Below, piece after piece: positions 1-5,933 of a DNA stretch of 24,062 bases (within the stretch, counting starts at the first letter, position 1; every line of letters begins with the position of its first letter). Below the pieces are notes generated by a model that ran no database searches, was not told where the DNA came from, and saw only the letters and a program-made list of their open reading frames with translations. The stretch comes from a virus: IMG/VR virus record IMGVR_UViG_3300037155_000091, positions 1 to 24,062 of that record, one strand, 5' to 3'. Position numbers and translations under genes: made by a program.

Positions 1-310
<310 letters not shown>

Positions 311-314
<4 letters not shown>

Positions 315-637
315 GCGATTCGCTGGTACGTCAGATCGACCTCTGGTCTACCTCGAGTGCGAGAAAGCACTCGGGGCAGATCGAATTATTGAAACCGATC
401 GCGCAGGAGCTCGCGCGAAAGGCCAGGCATCATGGCGTCACGATCGCCGACGTCCGGATCATTGCGATCCAGCGCGGATTACTCTCCGGCGCCGAGAGCG
501 GTCGCGATCTGTCCTATCTCGGCGCCGTAATGCGAGCAGCAAAGCTTTCGGCCACCGATCGCACGCGCAGATCTCATATCGACAAGAGTCACGGCAACCG
601 GCACACGGTCTGGATCGATCCAGGAGCGTGCGCGTGA
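311..637 (+). CDS. conserved hypothetical phage protein, 108 aa
   Basis: Begins with GTG at 311, overlapping the preceding stop by four bases; the Shine-Dalgarno sequence is weak, which fits translational coupling. The middle (IELLKPIAQELARKA, then VTIADVRIIAIQRGLL and SYLGAVMRAAKL) reads as several helices in an order resembling a helix-turn-helix fold. The C-terminus is polar with a short HTVWIDP strand. Proteins of this general look occur as small genes in the early/replication region of many phages, but I cannot assign a biochemical role. It sits directly before the winged-helix-like gene at 634, with which it shares a GTGA junction, so the two probably belong to one operon. A DNA-associated function is an inference from fold impression and neighbourhood only. 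Confidence 0.75.
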
Positions 638-1374
638 GCCACCCATTCCTGCAGGATCCAGAGAACCTCCGCGCATTCCAACAGCTGACCGCCAGCCCGA
701 CTGGCTCAGTGCGGAAGTGGGAGCAGCTTCTCGGATGGAAGCCAGGACGAATGCAACGATTCCTCGCGAGCCTGGTGAAGTACGGACTCGCCGAGATCGA
801 TGCCTGCAAACATCACTCGGTCTTCCGCCCTCGAGGTGTAGCGGATCGTAGTGTAGTGTCGCGGAGTGTAGCGCCGCCCTTAAAGCAAGGGCAGTCCTCT
901 GGATTGAAAAAACCTAGCTTGCGGCAATCGCCACAGAGGGGAAAGGCGGCACAGCACCCCGGCGCTGAGCTCCTCATCGATGCGATGAACCGGAGCATGA
1001 AACGCTTCGATTCCTACCTCCCGGTCCGGGCTGACAATTTCGGCTCGCACCGCGCGGCGAAGCGGTGGCTCGTCGACGAACAGATCCCGCTCGAGGAGGC
1101 GGTCACGCTCCTCTACCGCGCAGCTGAGGGGTTCAGCCTGGATCTCGCACCGGGCGGGGACTATCCGAAATCGATCGCCTTCTTCTCGAAGGTGGTCGTG
1201 GCCAGGTGGCGGGCGATGCAGAAGAGTCGACAGCAGCTCGGCCTCTTTCCGAAGCAGGAAATGGAAGTCGTCCGGGTTCCTGAGTATGCGCCGGAACCGG
1301 AAGGACCGGCCGCGTCCAAGGAGACAATCGACAGCGTGATGGGACCGCTACGCCAACAACTGGAGCGCGCATGA
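634..1374 (+). CDS. putative DNA-binding protein with winged-helix-like N-terminus (possible replication protein), 246 aa
   Basis: GTG at 634 is chosen because AGGAG at 622-626 precedes it at good spacing and because it overlaps the previous stop (GTGA). The open frame extends back to ATG 256, but that part lies over the 108-aa gene and does not look like protein. Residues about 8-68 (LRAFQQL, then VRKWEQLLGW and MQRFLASLVKYGLAEI) resemble a winged helix: helix, turn, a helix paired with a short wing. Residues 70-110 are a Ser/Arg/Lys-rich linker. From about residue 112 a helical domain follows (AELLIDAMNRSMKRF, then RAAKRWL and PLEEAVTLLYRAAEGF), ending in an acidic tail. A DNA-binding wing, flexible linker and helical C-domain is the layout of many phage replication initiators or loaders, but no catalytic motif is visible. 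Function is inferred. Confidence 0.75.
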   Translation: MSHPFLQDPENLRAFQQLTASPTGSVRKWEQLLGWKPGRMQRFLASLVKYGLAEIDACKHHSVFRPRGVADRSVVSRSVAPPLKQGQSSGLKKPSLRQSPQRGKAAQHPGAELLIDAMNRSMKRFDSYLPVRADNFGSHRAAKRWLVDEQIPLEEAVTLLYRAAEGFSLDLAPGGDYPKSIAFFSKVVVARWRAMQKSRQQLGLFPKQEMEVVRVPEYAPEPEGPAASKETIDSVMGPLRQQLERA

Positions 1375-1583
1375 GATATGTCGTCTGGATCCCGATCGCG
1401 CTTTGGTTCGCCTGGCTCGCCTACGTCTACGCGCGCGGCCGCCGCTGCCAGCTCTGTCACCGCGAGTTCGGGATCTATCGCCGGCGCTACAAGGGCAACG
1501 GACTCTGGCGCTGGGTGTGGCTCTGTCGGAAGCACCGCGACGAGTGGGATTCCAAGTTCGCCTTCAAAGGGAGCTTCACATGA
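1371..1583 (+). CDS. small membrane-anchored zinc-knuckle protein, 70 aa
   Basis: ATG 1371 overlaps the upstream stop as ATGA. Residues 3-21 form a hydrophobic, aromatic-rich segment (VVWIPIALWFAWLAYVYA) that could be an N-terminal transmembrane anchor. Then come a Cys-x2-Cys (C26, C29) and, after a basic and aromatic loop, Cys-x2-His (C52, H55), a spacing fit to bind one zinc ion. A one-pass anchor with a cytoplasmic basic zinc knuckle could tether nucleic acid or a partner protein to the membrane, but this is speculation. It is one of several tiny Cys-rich proteins in this block. No family recognised. Confidence 0.65.
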   Translation: MRYVVWIPIALWFAWLAYVYARGRRCQLCHREFGIYRRRYKGNGLWRWVWLCRKHRDEWDSKFAFKGSFT

Positions 1584-1735
1584 GTGACCGCGATCGCGAC
1601 CTGTTGCTCCGCCTCGAGGACCTTGAATGCGAGATCTGCACGCGGCGCTACTCGAGACGATGGAGGTGTTGCCGGCGAGCTCGTGGCGGAGTCCGCCGGC
1701 GAATTCACCAGCTGCTTGCAGGAGTCACGCAATGA
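1580..1735 (+). CDS. very small basic Cys-rich protein, 51 aa
   Basis: ATG 1580 overlaps the stop of the preceding gene (ATGA) and the frame closes at TGA 1733-1735. An acidic/leucine-rich N-terminal helix (DLLLRLEDLE) leads to Cys-x2-Cys (C17, C20), and a Cys pair follows at C30-C31 in an Arg-rich segment. The spacing suggests a degenerate zinc knuckle. The Arg-rich C-terminal half suggests nucleic-acid binding. Short length and extreme Arg content leave some doubt, but the exact ATGA coupling matches its neighbours. A longer reading of this frame begins at 1403 but lies over the previous gene and is not supported. Confidence 0.5.
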   Translation: MSDRDRDLLLRLEDLECEICTRRYSRRWRCCRRARGGVRRRIHQLLAGVTQ

Positions 1736-1783
1736 TCAGAGCACACGCGGCCGCCGTCAGCGGTTGAATTCATGGAGGACGAA

Positions 1784-2077
1784 ATGCCCGACAAAAGAAT
1801 CGAGCTCGGCGATCGAGTGAAGGACCGGATCACCAAGCGAACCGGCATCGTTGTCAGTATCACGGATTGGCTTTATGGCTGCAGACGCATCCAGATCGAG
1901 CCCGAGAAGGCGAAAGATGGAAAGTTCGAGCACTTCGTGATTGACGAGCCGCAGTGCCAGCTGGTGAAGACGCACGTGATCACCGGCAGACACCACGCGC
2001 TCGATATCGATTCGAGGCGACACGGCGCCCGGCCGGACGCTGCGCGAGCTCCGGATCCAACTCGGGCGAGCGACTAA
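1784..2077 (+). CDS. small SH3/KOW-like phage protein, 97 aa
   Basis: ATG 1784 is chosen over ATG 1772 because GGAGG (1774-1778) sits at ideal distance before 1784. Residues 1-60 are beta-rich: LGDRVKDRITKRTG, then IVVSITDWLYGCRRIQI and FVIDEPQCQLV. This is the pattern of a small barrel in which a turn centred on TG and a DWLYGC segment alternate with strands. Small phage proteins of this style with a Pro/Asp/Arg-rich tail are common near replication and packaging modules, and this one also ends with a repetitive RPDAARAPDPTR tail. Function unknown. The frame resumes immediately after its TAA without a shift, giving an in-frame downstream region (see 2078-2323). Confidence 0.7.
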   Translation: MPDKRIELGDRVKDRITKRTGIVVSITDWLYGCRRIQIEPEKAKDGKFEHFVIDEPQCQLVKTHVITGRHHALDIDSRRHGARPDAARAPDPTRASD

Positions 2078-2323
2078 CTGCCACATCGATCGAAGGTCTG
2101 CGTTCGCTGCGGAGCCACGCCGGCGTTCATCGGCGTCTGTGCCGTCTGTTGGTATCTTGTGTCACCGGAGCTGCGCAACTATGCCTCGCATTGCTTCTCG
2201 GTCTTTGGTGGCGATCACCACGCTACGAAAGCCGCAATGCGGCGAGTCATACGAACGCTCAATGAATCACCAATACCGCCGGCGCGAGCGGCCAATCGCG
2301 CATTCAACCTTCCAGGAGGATCG
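2078..2323 (+). other. in-frame zinc-ribbon-coding region lacking a standard start codon
   Basis: Directly after the TAA at 2075-2077 the same frame stays open into the next gene. It reads as convincing protein: KVCVRCGATPAF and GVCAVCWYLV, a two-knuckle zinc ribbon (Cys-x2-Cys twice), then a helical RNYASHCFSVFGGDHH segment. The knuckles lie upstream of the first standard start in frame (GTG 2159). Only CTG at 2078, abutting the stop, could start before them. Options are a CTG start, reinitiation at the stop, stop readthrough from the 97-aa gene, or a decayed gene. It ends by running in frame into the ATG at 2324 with no stop between. Confidence 0.4.
2314..2319 (+). promoter_or_regulatory. 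strong Shine-Dalgarno site for the gene at 2324
   Basis: AGGAGG, the full anti-16S core, four bases before ATG 2324. It decides the start of the 126-aa protein, because the frame is open far upstream. Confidence 0.75.
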
Positions 2324-2704
2324 ATGCAGGGAACCACCGGCACCACGGGAATCACCGAGAACGTTCACACCGAACGGCTCGATGTCGGCCCGTTCAAGTA
2401 CGACGAGCTCGAGCTGATCGCGAAGAACGCACTCAGGGAGCTCGGCCTCAAATGGGATGACATCCCGATCGCTGAACAGCGGGGCTTTCTCGATCAGGAG
2501 ATCATGGTCCTGATGAACAAGCCTCCGACCAACAAGATGGCCGACACGAGCGGCTCGAAGGTCGACGTCGAGTTCAGGAAGCTCGTGCTCTCGAGTCTCA
2601 AGAACAGCCCCAAGTGGGATGACGACGCGTTCGTGCGCGGTTATACCATTCAGAATGCTCGAGGCAAGGAGAACCTCGGGACGCAGGGCGAAGCTCGCGC
2701 GTAG
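2324..2704 (+). CDS. hypothetical phage protein, 126 aa
   Basis: Start at ATG 2324 is set by AGGAGG at 2314-2319. A longer product from GTG 2159 (181 aa), or one including the upstream zinc ribbon, cannot be excluded. The N-terminus is Gly/Thr-rich (TTGTTGIT). The rest is predicted mixed helix: FKYDELELIAKNALRELGL, an acidic segment, then VEFRKLVLSSLKNS. No signal peptide, membrane segment or catalytic motif is seen and the family is not recognised. It closes the first gene block: a gap with two hairpins follows. Confidence 0.65.
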   Translation: MQGTTGTTGITENVHTERLDVGPFKYDELELIAKNALRELGLKWDDIPIAEQRGFLDQEIMVLMNKPPTNKMADTSGSKVDVEFRKLVLSSLKNSPKWDDDAFVRGYTIQNARGKENLGTQGEARA

Positions 2705-2717
2705 AAGCGCCGATCGG

Positions 2718-2747
2718 ATCCCCGCTCGCTCATCACGGGGCGGGGAT
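2718..2747 (+). terminator. 8-bp stem-loop after gene block 1
   Basis: ATCCCCGC at 2718-2725 pairs perfectly with GCGGGGAT at 2740-2747 across a 14-base loop. It starts 13 bases after the TAG of the 126-aa gene. No T run follows, so it is not a classic intrinsic terminator; it could protect the 3' end or be a weak terminator. Confidence 0.4.
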
Positions 2748-2777
2748 TCAGAGGGCCGCAACTCACTACGGCGCAAC

Positions 2778-2803
2778 GGGGTAGGATACATTTACACTAC
2801 CCC
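2778..2803 (+). promoter_or_regulatory. hairpin abutting the start of the 113-aa gene
   Basis: GGGGTAG (2778-2784) pairs with CTACCCC (2797-2803), a perfect 7-bp stem with a 12-base loop, three bases before ATG 2807. It covers the place where a ribosome-binding site should be, and the only purine-rich stretch (GGGGTAGGA) is inside the stem. It may restrict translation, or the inverted repeat may be an operator. TAGGAT at 2782-2787 could also serve as a -10 element. Confidence 0.4.
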
Positions 2804-2806
2804 CTA

Positions 2807-3148
2807 ATGCCCCCTTCGCAATCGAGATCGCGGGCTGTGGAACTGCTGCTCCCCAACGAGCGGATTCATTGCCCGAAAGGCCACAAAATCCGCCGCCGAA
2901 CCTGGGCGATCGGCCAGACGCCTATGCTGGCCGAGCGATGCTCTCATCTTGAGCCGCCAGGTAATATCGAATGCGGCGAGCTCGTTTACTGGATATTGGT
3001 GCCGGGCGGGATGAGGATTGTCGCTCAGATCTCAAGCGCCGAGGCCCACGCGATGGAAACGACGTGCATAGGGATCGAGGACGCCGATCGATGCCTGACC
3101 CAAATCCTCACGTTCCTCGGGCTTCGCTGGCCCCGAGCTGAGGTCTAA
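2807..3148 (+). CDS. zinc-knuckle protein, 113 aa, paralog of the gene at 3589
   Basis: ATG 2807 lies just after a hairpin; no free Shine-Dalgarno is visible. Candidate metal ligands are C22 and H26 (CPKGH), C45, and C56 (ECGEL), giving Cys-x3-His-x18-Cys-x10-Cys. The protein at 3589 has the same arrangement (Cys-x3-His-x14-Cys-x10-Cys), the same following hydrophobic strand, and a similar C-terminal helix ending in FLGL or YLGL, so the two are diverged duplicates. The second half has extra Cys residues (C87, C96 region). A small zinc-binding domain of this sort could bind nucleic acid or a host protein; no known family is recognised. It appears to form its own transcription unit between two structured gaps. 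Confidence 0.65.
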   Translation: MPPSQSRSRAVELLLPNERIHCPKGHKIRRRTWAIGQTPMLAERCSHLEPPGNIECGELVYWILVPGGMRIVAQISSAEAHAMETTCIGIEDADRCLTQILTFLGLRWPRAEV

Positions 3149-3298
3149 CAAATGTCATAGGATTCTGACGGGCCAACAGCTATCCTGTAGGTACAACTAA
3201 GCAGCGCGGTTAACCCGCGCCGCTGCGCTTTATAACCGCGGCGATATGACTCTCGGATCTCGAGGGACATATCGCCTTTTTGCATTTCTGGAGGTCTC
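3149..3298 (+). promoter_or_regulatory. structured leader before the 97-aa gene
   Basis: This 150-base gap has no gene. It contains TAGGAT at 3158-3163 (possible -10), then TATC (3181) and TGTAG (3186-3190), a pairing shared with two other leaders here. Next is a G/C stem around TTAAC (GCGCGG with CCGCGC, 3204-3220, flanked by GCAGCG and CGCTGC), then the terminator hairpin at 3240-3281, and finally GGAGG at 3290-3294 before ATG 3299. The order promoter-like sequence, hairpin, terminator, ribosome-binding site is that of an attenuator or a short leader RNA. No leader peptide is obvious. Confidence 0.4.
3240..3281 (+). terminator. strong intrinsic terminator in the leader of the 97-aa gene
   Basis: GGCGATATG (3240-3248) pairs perfectly with CATATCGCC (3268-3276). 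After an A-A mismatch, an inner CTCTCG/CGAGGG stem continues around GATCT. Five T residues (3277-3281) follow at once. This is a textbook Rho-independent terminator, ending only 17 bases before ATG 3299. Confidence 0.75.
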
Positions 3299-3592
3299 AT
3301 GGGAATCCGCGGACGATTTGCAGGCCTGCTCGGACTCGCTGCAGCATTCGCCGGGTTTGCCGTCTCGAGCGTTCCGCAAGCAATTACCGCTGCGCCGAGC
3401 GCGAAAGCAACGTCGTCGCCGTCGTCGAGCAAAGGTTCGACGCAGTCTGCCCAGGCCCGATCGGGCGCAGAGCAACGCGCTCAGAAGAGAGTGTTCGGAT
3501 CCGGATACTCGAGCCGATATAGCGGCGGGGTTATCCCACCTTTCCACAGGGTGAAGGGAAAAACTCGCGCAGTACTTCGGCCGGGCTATTGA
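3299..3592 (+). CDS. probable exported Ser-rich small protein, 97 aa
   Basis: ATG 3299 is preceded by GGAGG at 3290-3294. Residues 1-28 look like a signal peptide: positive MGIRGR start, hydrophobic core FAGLLGLAAAFAGFAV, then small residues with possible cleavage after VPQA or ITA. A low-complexity Ser/Lys/Ala segment (KATSSPSSSKGS) follows, then a basic, Gly/Tyr-rich C-terminus (GSGYSSRYSGG). No catalytic motif. An exported phage protein just upstream of packaging genes might act in the envelope (superinfection exclusion, spanin-like, or host modification), but that is inference; no Cys for a lipobox was found. It could also be a simple membrane-anchored protein. Its stop overlaps the next start as TTGA. 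Confidence 0.6.
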   Translation: MGIRGRFAGLLGLAAAFAGFAVSSVPQAITAAPSAKATSSPSSSKGSTQSAQARSGAEQRAQKRVFGSGYSSRYSGGVIPPFHRVKGKTRAVLRPGY

Positions 3593-3924
3593 TCCCAGTG
3601 TTGCCGCGCCGCGTTTGGTTCGAGCTCGCAGCCGATGACGAGGGCAATCCGCTTCCGAAATATTGCCCCTCCAATCACCGATTCCACGATCCGCTCGTGT
3701 GGACGTCCGCGGGCCTCGCTTGCCATCACAAGGGCAGGAGCGGTGAGAGCGATTGCAGCCACGTGGTGCTCTTAATCGGCGGAGATCTCAAAGACATACG
3801 CGGTCGACCGCGGAATCTCCTCACCATGTGCACACGGGAAGAGATGCGCGAAATGGAAATGAAGCGCATGAACCTGGACCAAATGCTCGAATATCTCGGG
3901 CTCGATCGAGGGAAGGCCGCATGA
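3589..3924 (+). CDS. zinc-knuckle protein, 111 aa, paralog of the gene at 2807
   Basis: TTG 3589 is taken as start because it overlaps the previous stop as TTGA, like the other coupled genes; GTG 3598 is an alternative. Candidate zinc ligands are C26, H30 (CPSNH), C45 and C56 (DCSH), matching the layout of the 113-aa protein at 2807. After the knuckle come a hydrophobic strand (VVLLIGG), a basic turn (RGRPRN) and an amphipathic Met/Glu-rich helix (EEMREMEMKRMNLDQML). Small nucleic-acid- or protein-binding zinc domain is the best description. Couples by ATGA to the next small gene. Confidence 0.65.
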   Translation: MIPVLPRRVWFELAADDEGNPLPKYCPSNHRFHDPLVWTSAGLACHHKGRSGESDCSHVVLLIGGDLKDIRGRPRNLLTMCTREEMREMEMKRMNLDQMLEYLGLDRGKAA

Positions 3925-4079
3925 TCGTCGCAGATAGTCCGTTCTGGTTGCTCAACGTGAATGTCAAAGAGGGCGAATCGACCTCGATGGTCTGCCTCTT
4001 CGTCTATCACTGGCAATTCCTGATTCCGGACGTGATCCGCCAGACGTCTGCGATCGCACAAGCGGACGGTGCACCGTGA
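3921..4079 (+). CDS. hypothetical small protein, 52 aa
   Basis: ATG 3921 overlaps the upstream stop (ATGA), and its own stop overlaps the GTG of the next gene (GTGA). The centre is hydrophobic and beta-like (FWLLNVNV, then SMVCLFVYHWQFLIPDVI). Not recognised. The precise coupling on both sides is the main support for it being real; a longer reading of this frame begins at 3753 but overlaps the previous gene. Confidence 0.55.
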   Translation: MIVADSPFWLLNVNVKEGESTSMVCLFVYHWQFLIPDVIRQTSAIAQADGAP

Positions 4080-4714
4080 TTCAAATTCACTGTGACATTG
4101 ACGCGTTCAAATCGATCTATACCAACATCGAGAAAGAGCAACTCCCGTTCGCTGCCTCCCTCGCGGTCAACAACACCATTAAGGGCGCGCAGGTGTTCGC
4201 GATCCAAGGAATGCGCGAGAACTTCATCATTCGCCGCAACTGGGTAACCCAGGAAGCCGCGAAGATCACTCACTTCTCGAATAAGCACGAGGATCCTATC
4301 TACGCGCGGATCCAGGTGGGCGACAAAGCCGACTTCATGAACAAGTTTGAAGGAGGCGGCACGAAGACGTCGCGCAGCGGCCGCAATGTCGCGGTGCCGA
4401 TCATGGCTCGACCAAGTAGAGCTGGTCTCATCCCCACTTCGCTCCGTCCAAAGAATTTGAATCTGCACGCCGTCGGCGGAGCCATTCGCGGCGATCAGCG
4501 GACGTTCATCATGACGACCGGTGGCGGCCGGCAAGGAATCTTCCAGCGCACCGGACCGGGTAAGCGCGATTACATCCTTCTCTATTGGCTCACGCCCAGC
4601 GTGCCGATTCCTGCCTCTCTCCACTTCGAAGCGAGAGTCGCCGAGGCTGTCGGTCGATTGTGGGTGCAGGAGTTCGAGCGCGCGTTCGAGCAAGCCATGG
4701 CAACGGCACGATGA
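4076..4714 (+). CDS. putative virion protein, resembling minor tail/tail-completion (gpZ-like) proteins, 212 aa
   Basis: GTG 4076 overlaps the preceding stop (GTGA). After a beta start (IQIHCDIDAF), residues 20-45 read LPFAASLAVNNTIKGAQVF, an Ala-rich helix of the type seen near the N-terminus of lambda gpZ-like and other tail-completion proteins. Next is FIIRRNWV, then a beta-rich segment with VGDKADFMNKFEGGGT, a Gly-rich loop, and a C-terminal helix RLWVQEFERAFEQAMATA. That order of N-terminal helix, beta core with a Gly-rich loop and C-terminal helix fits gpZ-like proteins. The position is odd, since this family normally sits among connector or tail genes, whereas here it precedes the terminase. 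The assignment is from pattern impression; an unrelated structural protein is possible. Confidence 0.5.
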   Translation: MIQIHCDIDAFKSIYTNIEKEQLPFAASLAVNNTIKGAQVFAIQGMRENFIIRRNWVTQEAAKITHFSNKHEDPIYARIQVGDKADFMNKFEGGGTKTSRSGRNVAVPIMARPSRAGLIPTSLRPKNLNLHAVGGAIRGDQRTFIMTTGGGRQGIFQRTGPGKRDYILLYWLTPSVPIPASLHFEARVAEAVGRLWVQEFERAFEQAMATAR

Positions 4715-5271
4715 CGACAACAGAAGAAACCTCGACGCCGGCGCCGTGTGCGGATTGCAACGGGACGTCCTATCGCCTCACGCTCAACAAGATCACTCAG
4801 GATCTGATTCGTGTGCCGTGCGCATGCAACGTGAAGGATCTGCCACTCAAGCTGGTATATCAGCGCGAGCGATCAGACTGTGTGGTTGCTGCGATCGCAA
4901 CAGCGATTGGTAAGTCATACAAGGACGTTCGCTTTGCTTATGACCTGACGCACGACTTCTCTGCTGAAGGCATGCACATGTCTCAGGCGGCTGACGTACT
5001 CGATCGCTTCGGTTACGCCGTGCGTTGGCGTTACGCCACTGAGCCGCGTCTCAATTACGCCGATCGCAATCCTTGGCCATGTGCACCCTGGGCCGACGTC
5101 ATGATCTGCGACGTGCGCACGCTGTCCGAGCACTGTGATCACGCAGTCGTGCTGCTGCGTGACGGTCGCGTGCTCGATCCCTATTGGGGTGTGCTCCAGG
5201 GCATCCACCGCTTCACCAAGGTGAACAGCATGATGGCTGTGTATGCAGTGAACGTAGAGAAGGCAGCGTGA
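4711..5271 (+). CDS. zinc-ribbon plus C39-like papain-fold cysteine peptidase, 186 aa
   Basis: ATG 4711 overlaps the preceding stop (ATGA). Residues 13-39 form a zinc ribbon: Cys13-x2-Cys16 and Cys37-x-Cys39. From residue 48 a papain-like domain follows, with Cys57 at the N-terminus of a helix (RSDCVVAAIATAIG), His144 opening a strand (DHAVVLLRDG) and Asp156 (RVLDPYWG) on the next. This Cys-His-Asp spacing is typical of C39/BtrH-like domains, which cleave double-glycine leaders or other peptides. A Gln-like residue before the Cys (Gln51) may form the oxyanion hole. There is no membrane segment or ABC domain, so it is a free cytoplasmic peptidase. It lies beside the terminase; targets could be a virion or host protein. 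Catalysis is inferred from motif spacing. Confidence 0.7.
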   Translation: MTTTEETSTPAPCADCNGTSYRLTLNKITQDLIRVPCACNVKDLPLKLVYQRERSDCVVAAIATAIGKSYKDVRFAYDLTHDFSAEGMHMSQAADVLDRFGYAVRWRYATEPRLNYADRNPWPCAPWADVMICDVRTLSEHCDHAVVLLRDGRVLDPYWGVLQGIHRFTKVNSMMAVYAVNVEKAA

Positions 5272-5414
5272 TTGCGCGCGTTGAGTGCGGCAGCGCCATG
5301 CCAACAAACTTTCGGGTCCTTCCGGCGGCTTCCCATAAGGGTCACGCGCCAGTGCACCTTTTCGCTAGTGCCAGCGTTTTCAAATCGGCATTTCCCTTCC
5401 GCCTCTCGTGATCT
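5272..5414. other. 143-base gap before the terminase small subunit
   Basis: No convincing gene or strong hairpin is seen. Composition is less GC-rich toward the 3' half (TTTTCAAATCGG region, 5378 onward). A short frame from ATG 5298 to TGA 5411 codes for 37 residues without recognisable character. Because cos or pac sites often lie next to the terminase small subunit, this is the most likely place in the window for one, but nothing in the sequence proves it. No Shine-Dalgarno precedes GTG 5415. Confidence 0.35.
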
Positions 5415-5933
5415 GTGTCTCGTTCCAAGAGCATCACGCAGAAGGAGCTCGCTGAGCGCCTCGGGATCACGGGTCGGCACGTTCGGAATCTCGTTTTCGA
5501 GGGAATGCCGAAGGACGGCGAAGGACCGAAGGCAACGCACCCCTGGCCGGAATCGCGCGACTGGTACAACGGATATCTCCGCGCCCAGGAGCGGAAGAAA
5601 GAACCGGAGGATGATCTCAAGGAGCTCAGGAAGCGAAAGTTCGTCGCCGAGGTCCGGAAGGCCGAGCTCGAGATCGAGGAAGCCGAAGGCCGTGTCGTCC
5701 GCTACGAGATCGTGGAGCTCAGGATCGGTCAGATCTGCGATCGATTGCGGAATGTGTTGATGACGGTGCCATCCAAGTTTCTCTCACGGATCCAGGTCGC
5801 ACGCAGCGAGCTCGAGGCGCAGGCCGTGGGCGAACAGATCCGGGACGAGTCGCTCCGCGCGTTGCAAGGAACCGCACAGGACGTCGACGATGACGATCCG
5901 GAGATCGAGGCCGCCGAAGATGAAGTAGCATGA
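5415..5933 (+). CDS. terminase small subunit (lambda Nu1-like), 172 aa
   Basis: Recognises the packaging site on phage DNA and hands the DNA to the large subunit. Residues 7-27 (SITQKELAERLGITGRHVRN) are a helix-turn-helix, followed by a wing and a HPWPESRDWYNGYL segment, as in Nu1-type small subunits. Residues 60-95 are a charged coiled coil (KELRKRKFVAEVRKAELEIE) that would drive oligomer formation. The extreme C-terminus is very acidic (DVDDDDPEIEAAEDE), the usual region contacting the large subunit. Length fits lambda Nu1 (181 aa). GTG 5415 lacks a clear Shine-Dalgarno; other starts further in would break the helix-turn-helix. Its stop overlaps the large-subunit start (ATGA), as in most terminase pairs. 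Confidence 0.88.
   Translation: MSRSKSITQKELAERLGITGRHVRNLVFEGMPKDGEGPKATHPWPESRDWYNGYLRAQERKKEPEDDLKELRKRKFVAEVRKAELEIEEAEGRVVRYEIVELRIGQICDRLRNVLMTVPSKFLSRIQVARSELEAQAVGEQIRDESLRALQGTAQDVDDDDPEIEAAEDEVA

Noticed and set aside
1732-1767. 11-codon frame MIRAHAAAVSG starting at an ATGA junction
   Set aside because: Correct coupling but too short to support as a gene; could be a leader peptide for the gene at 1784.
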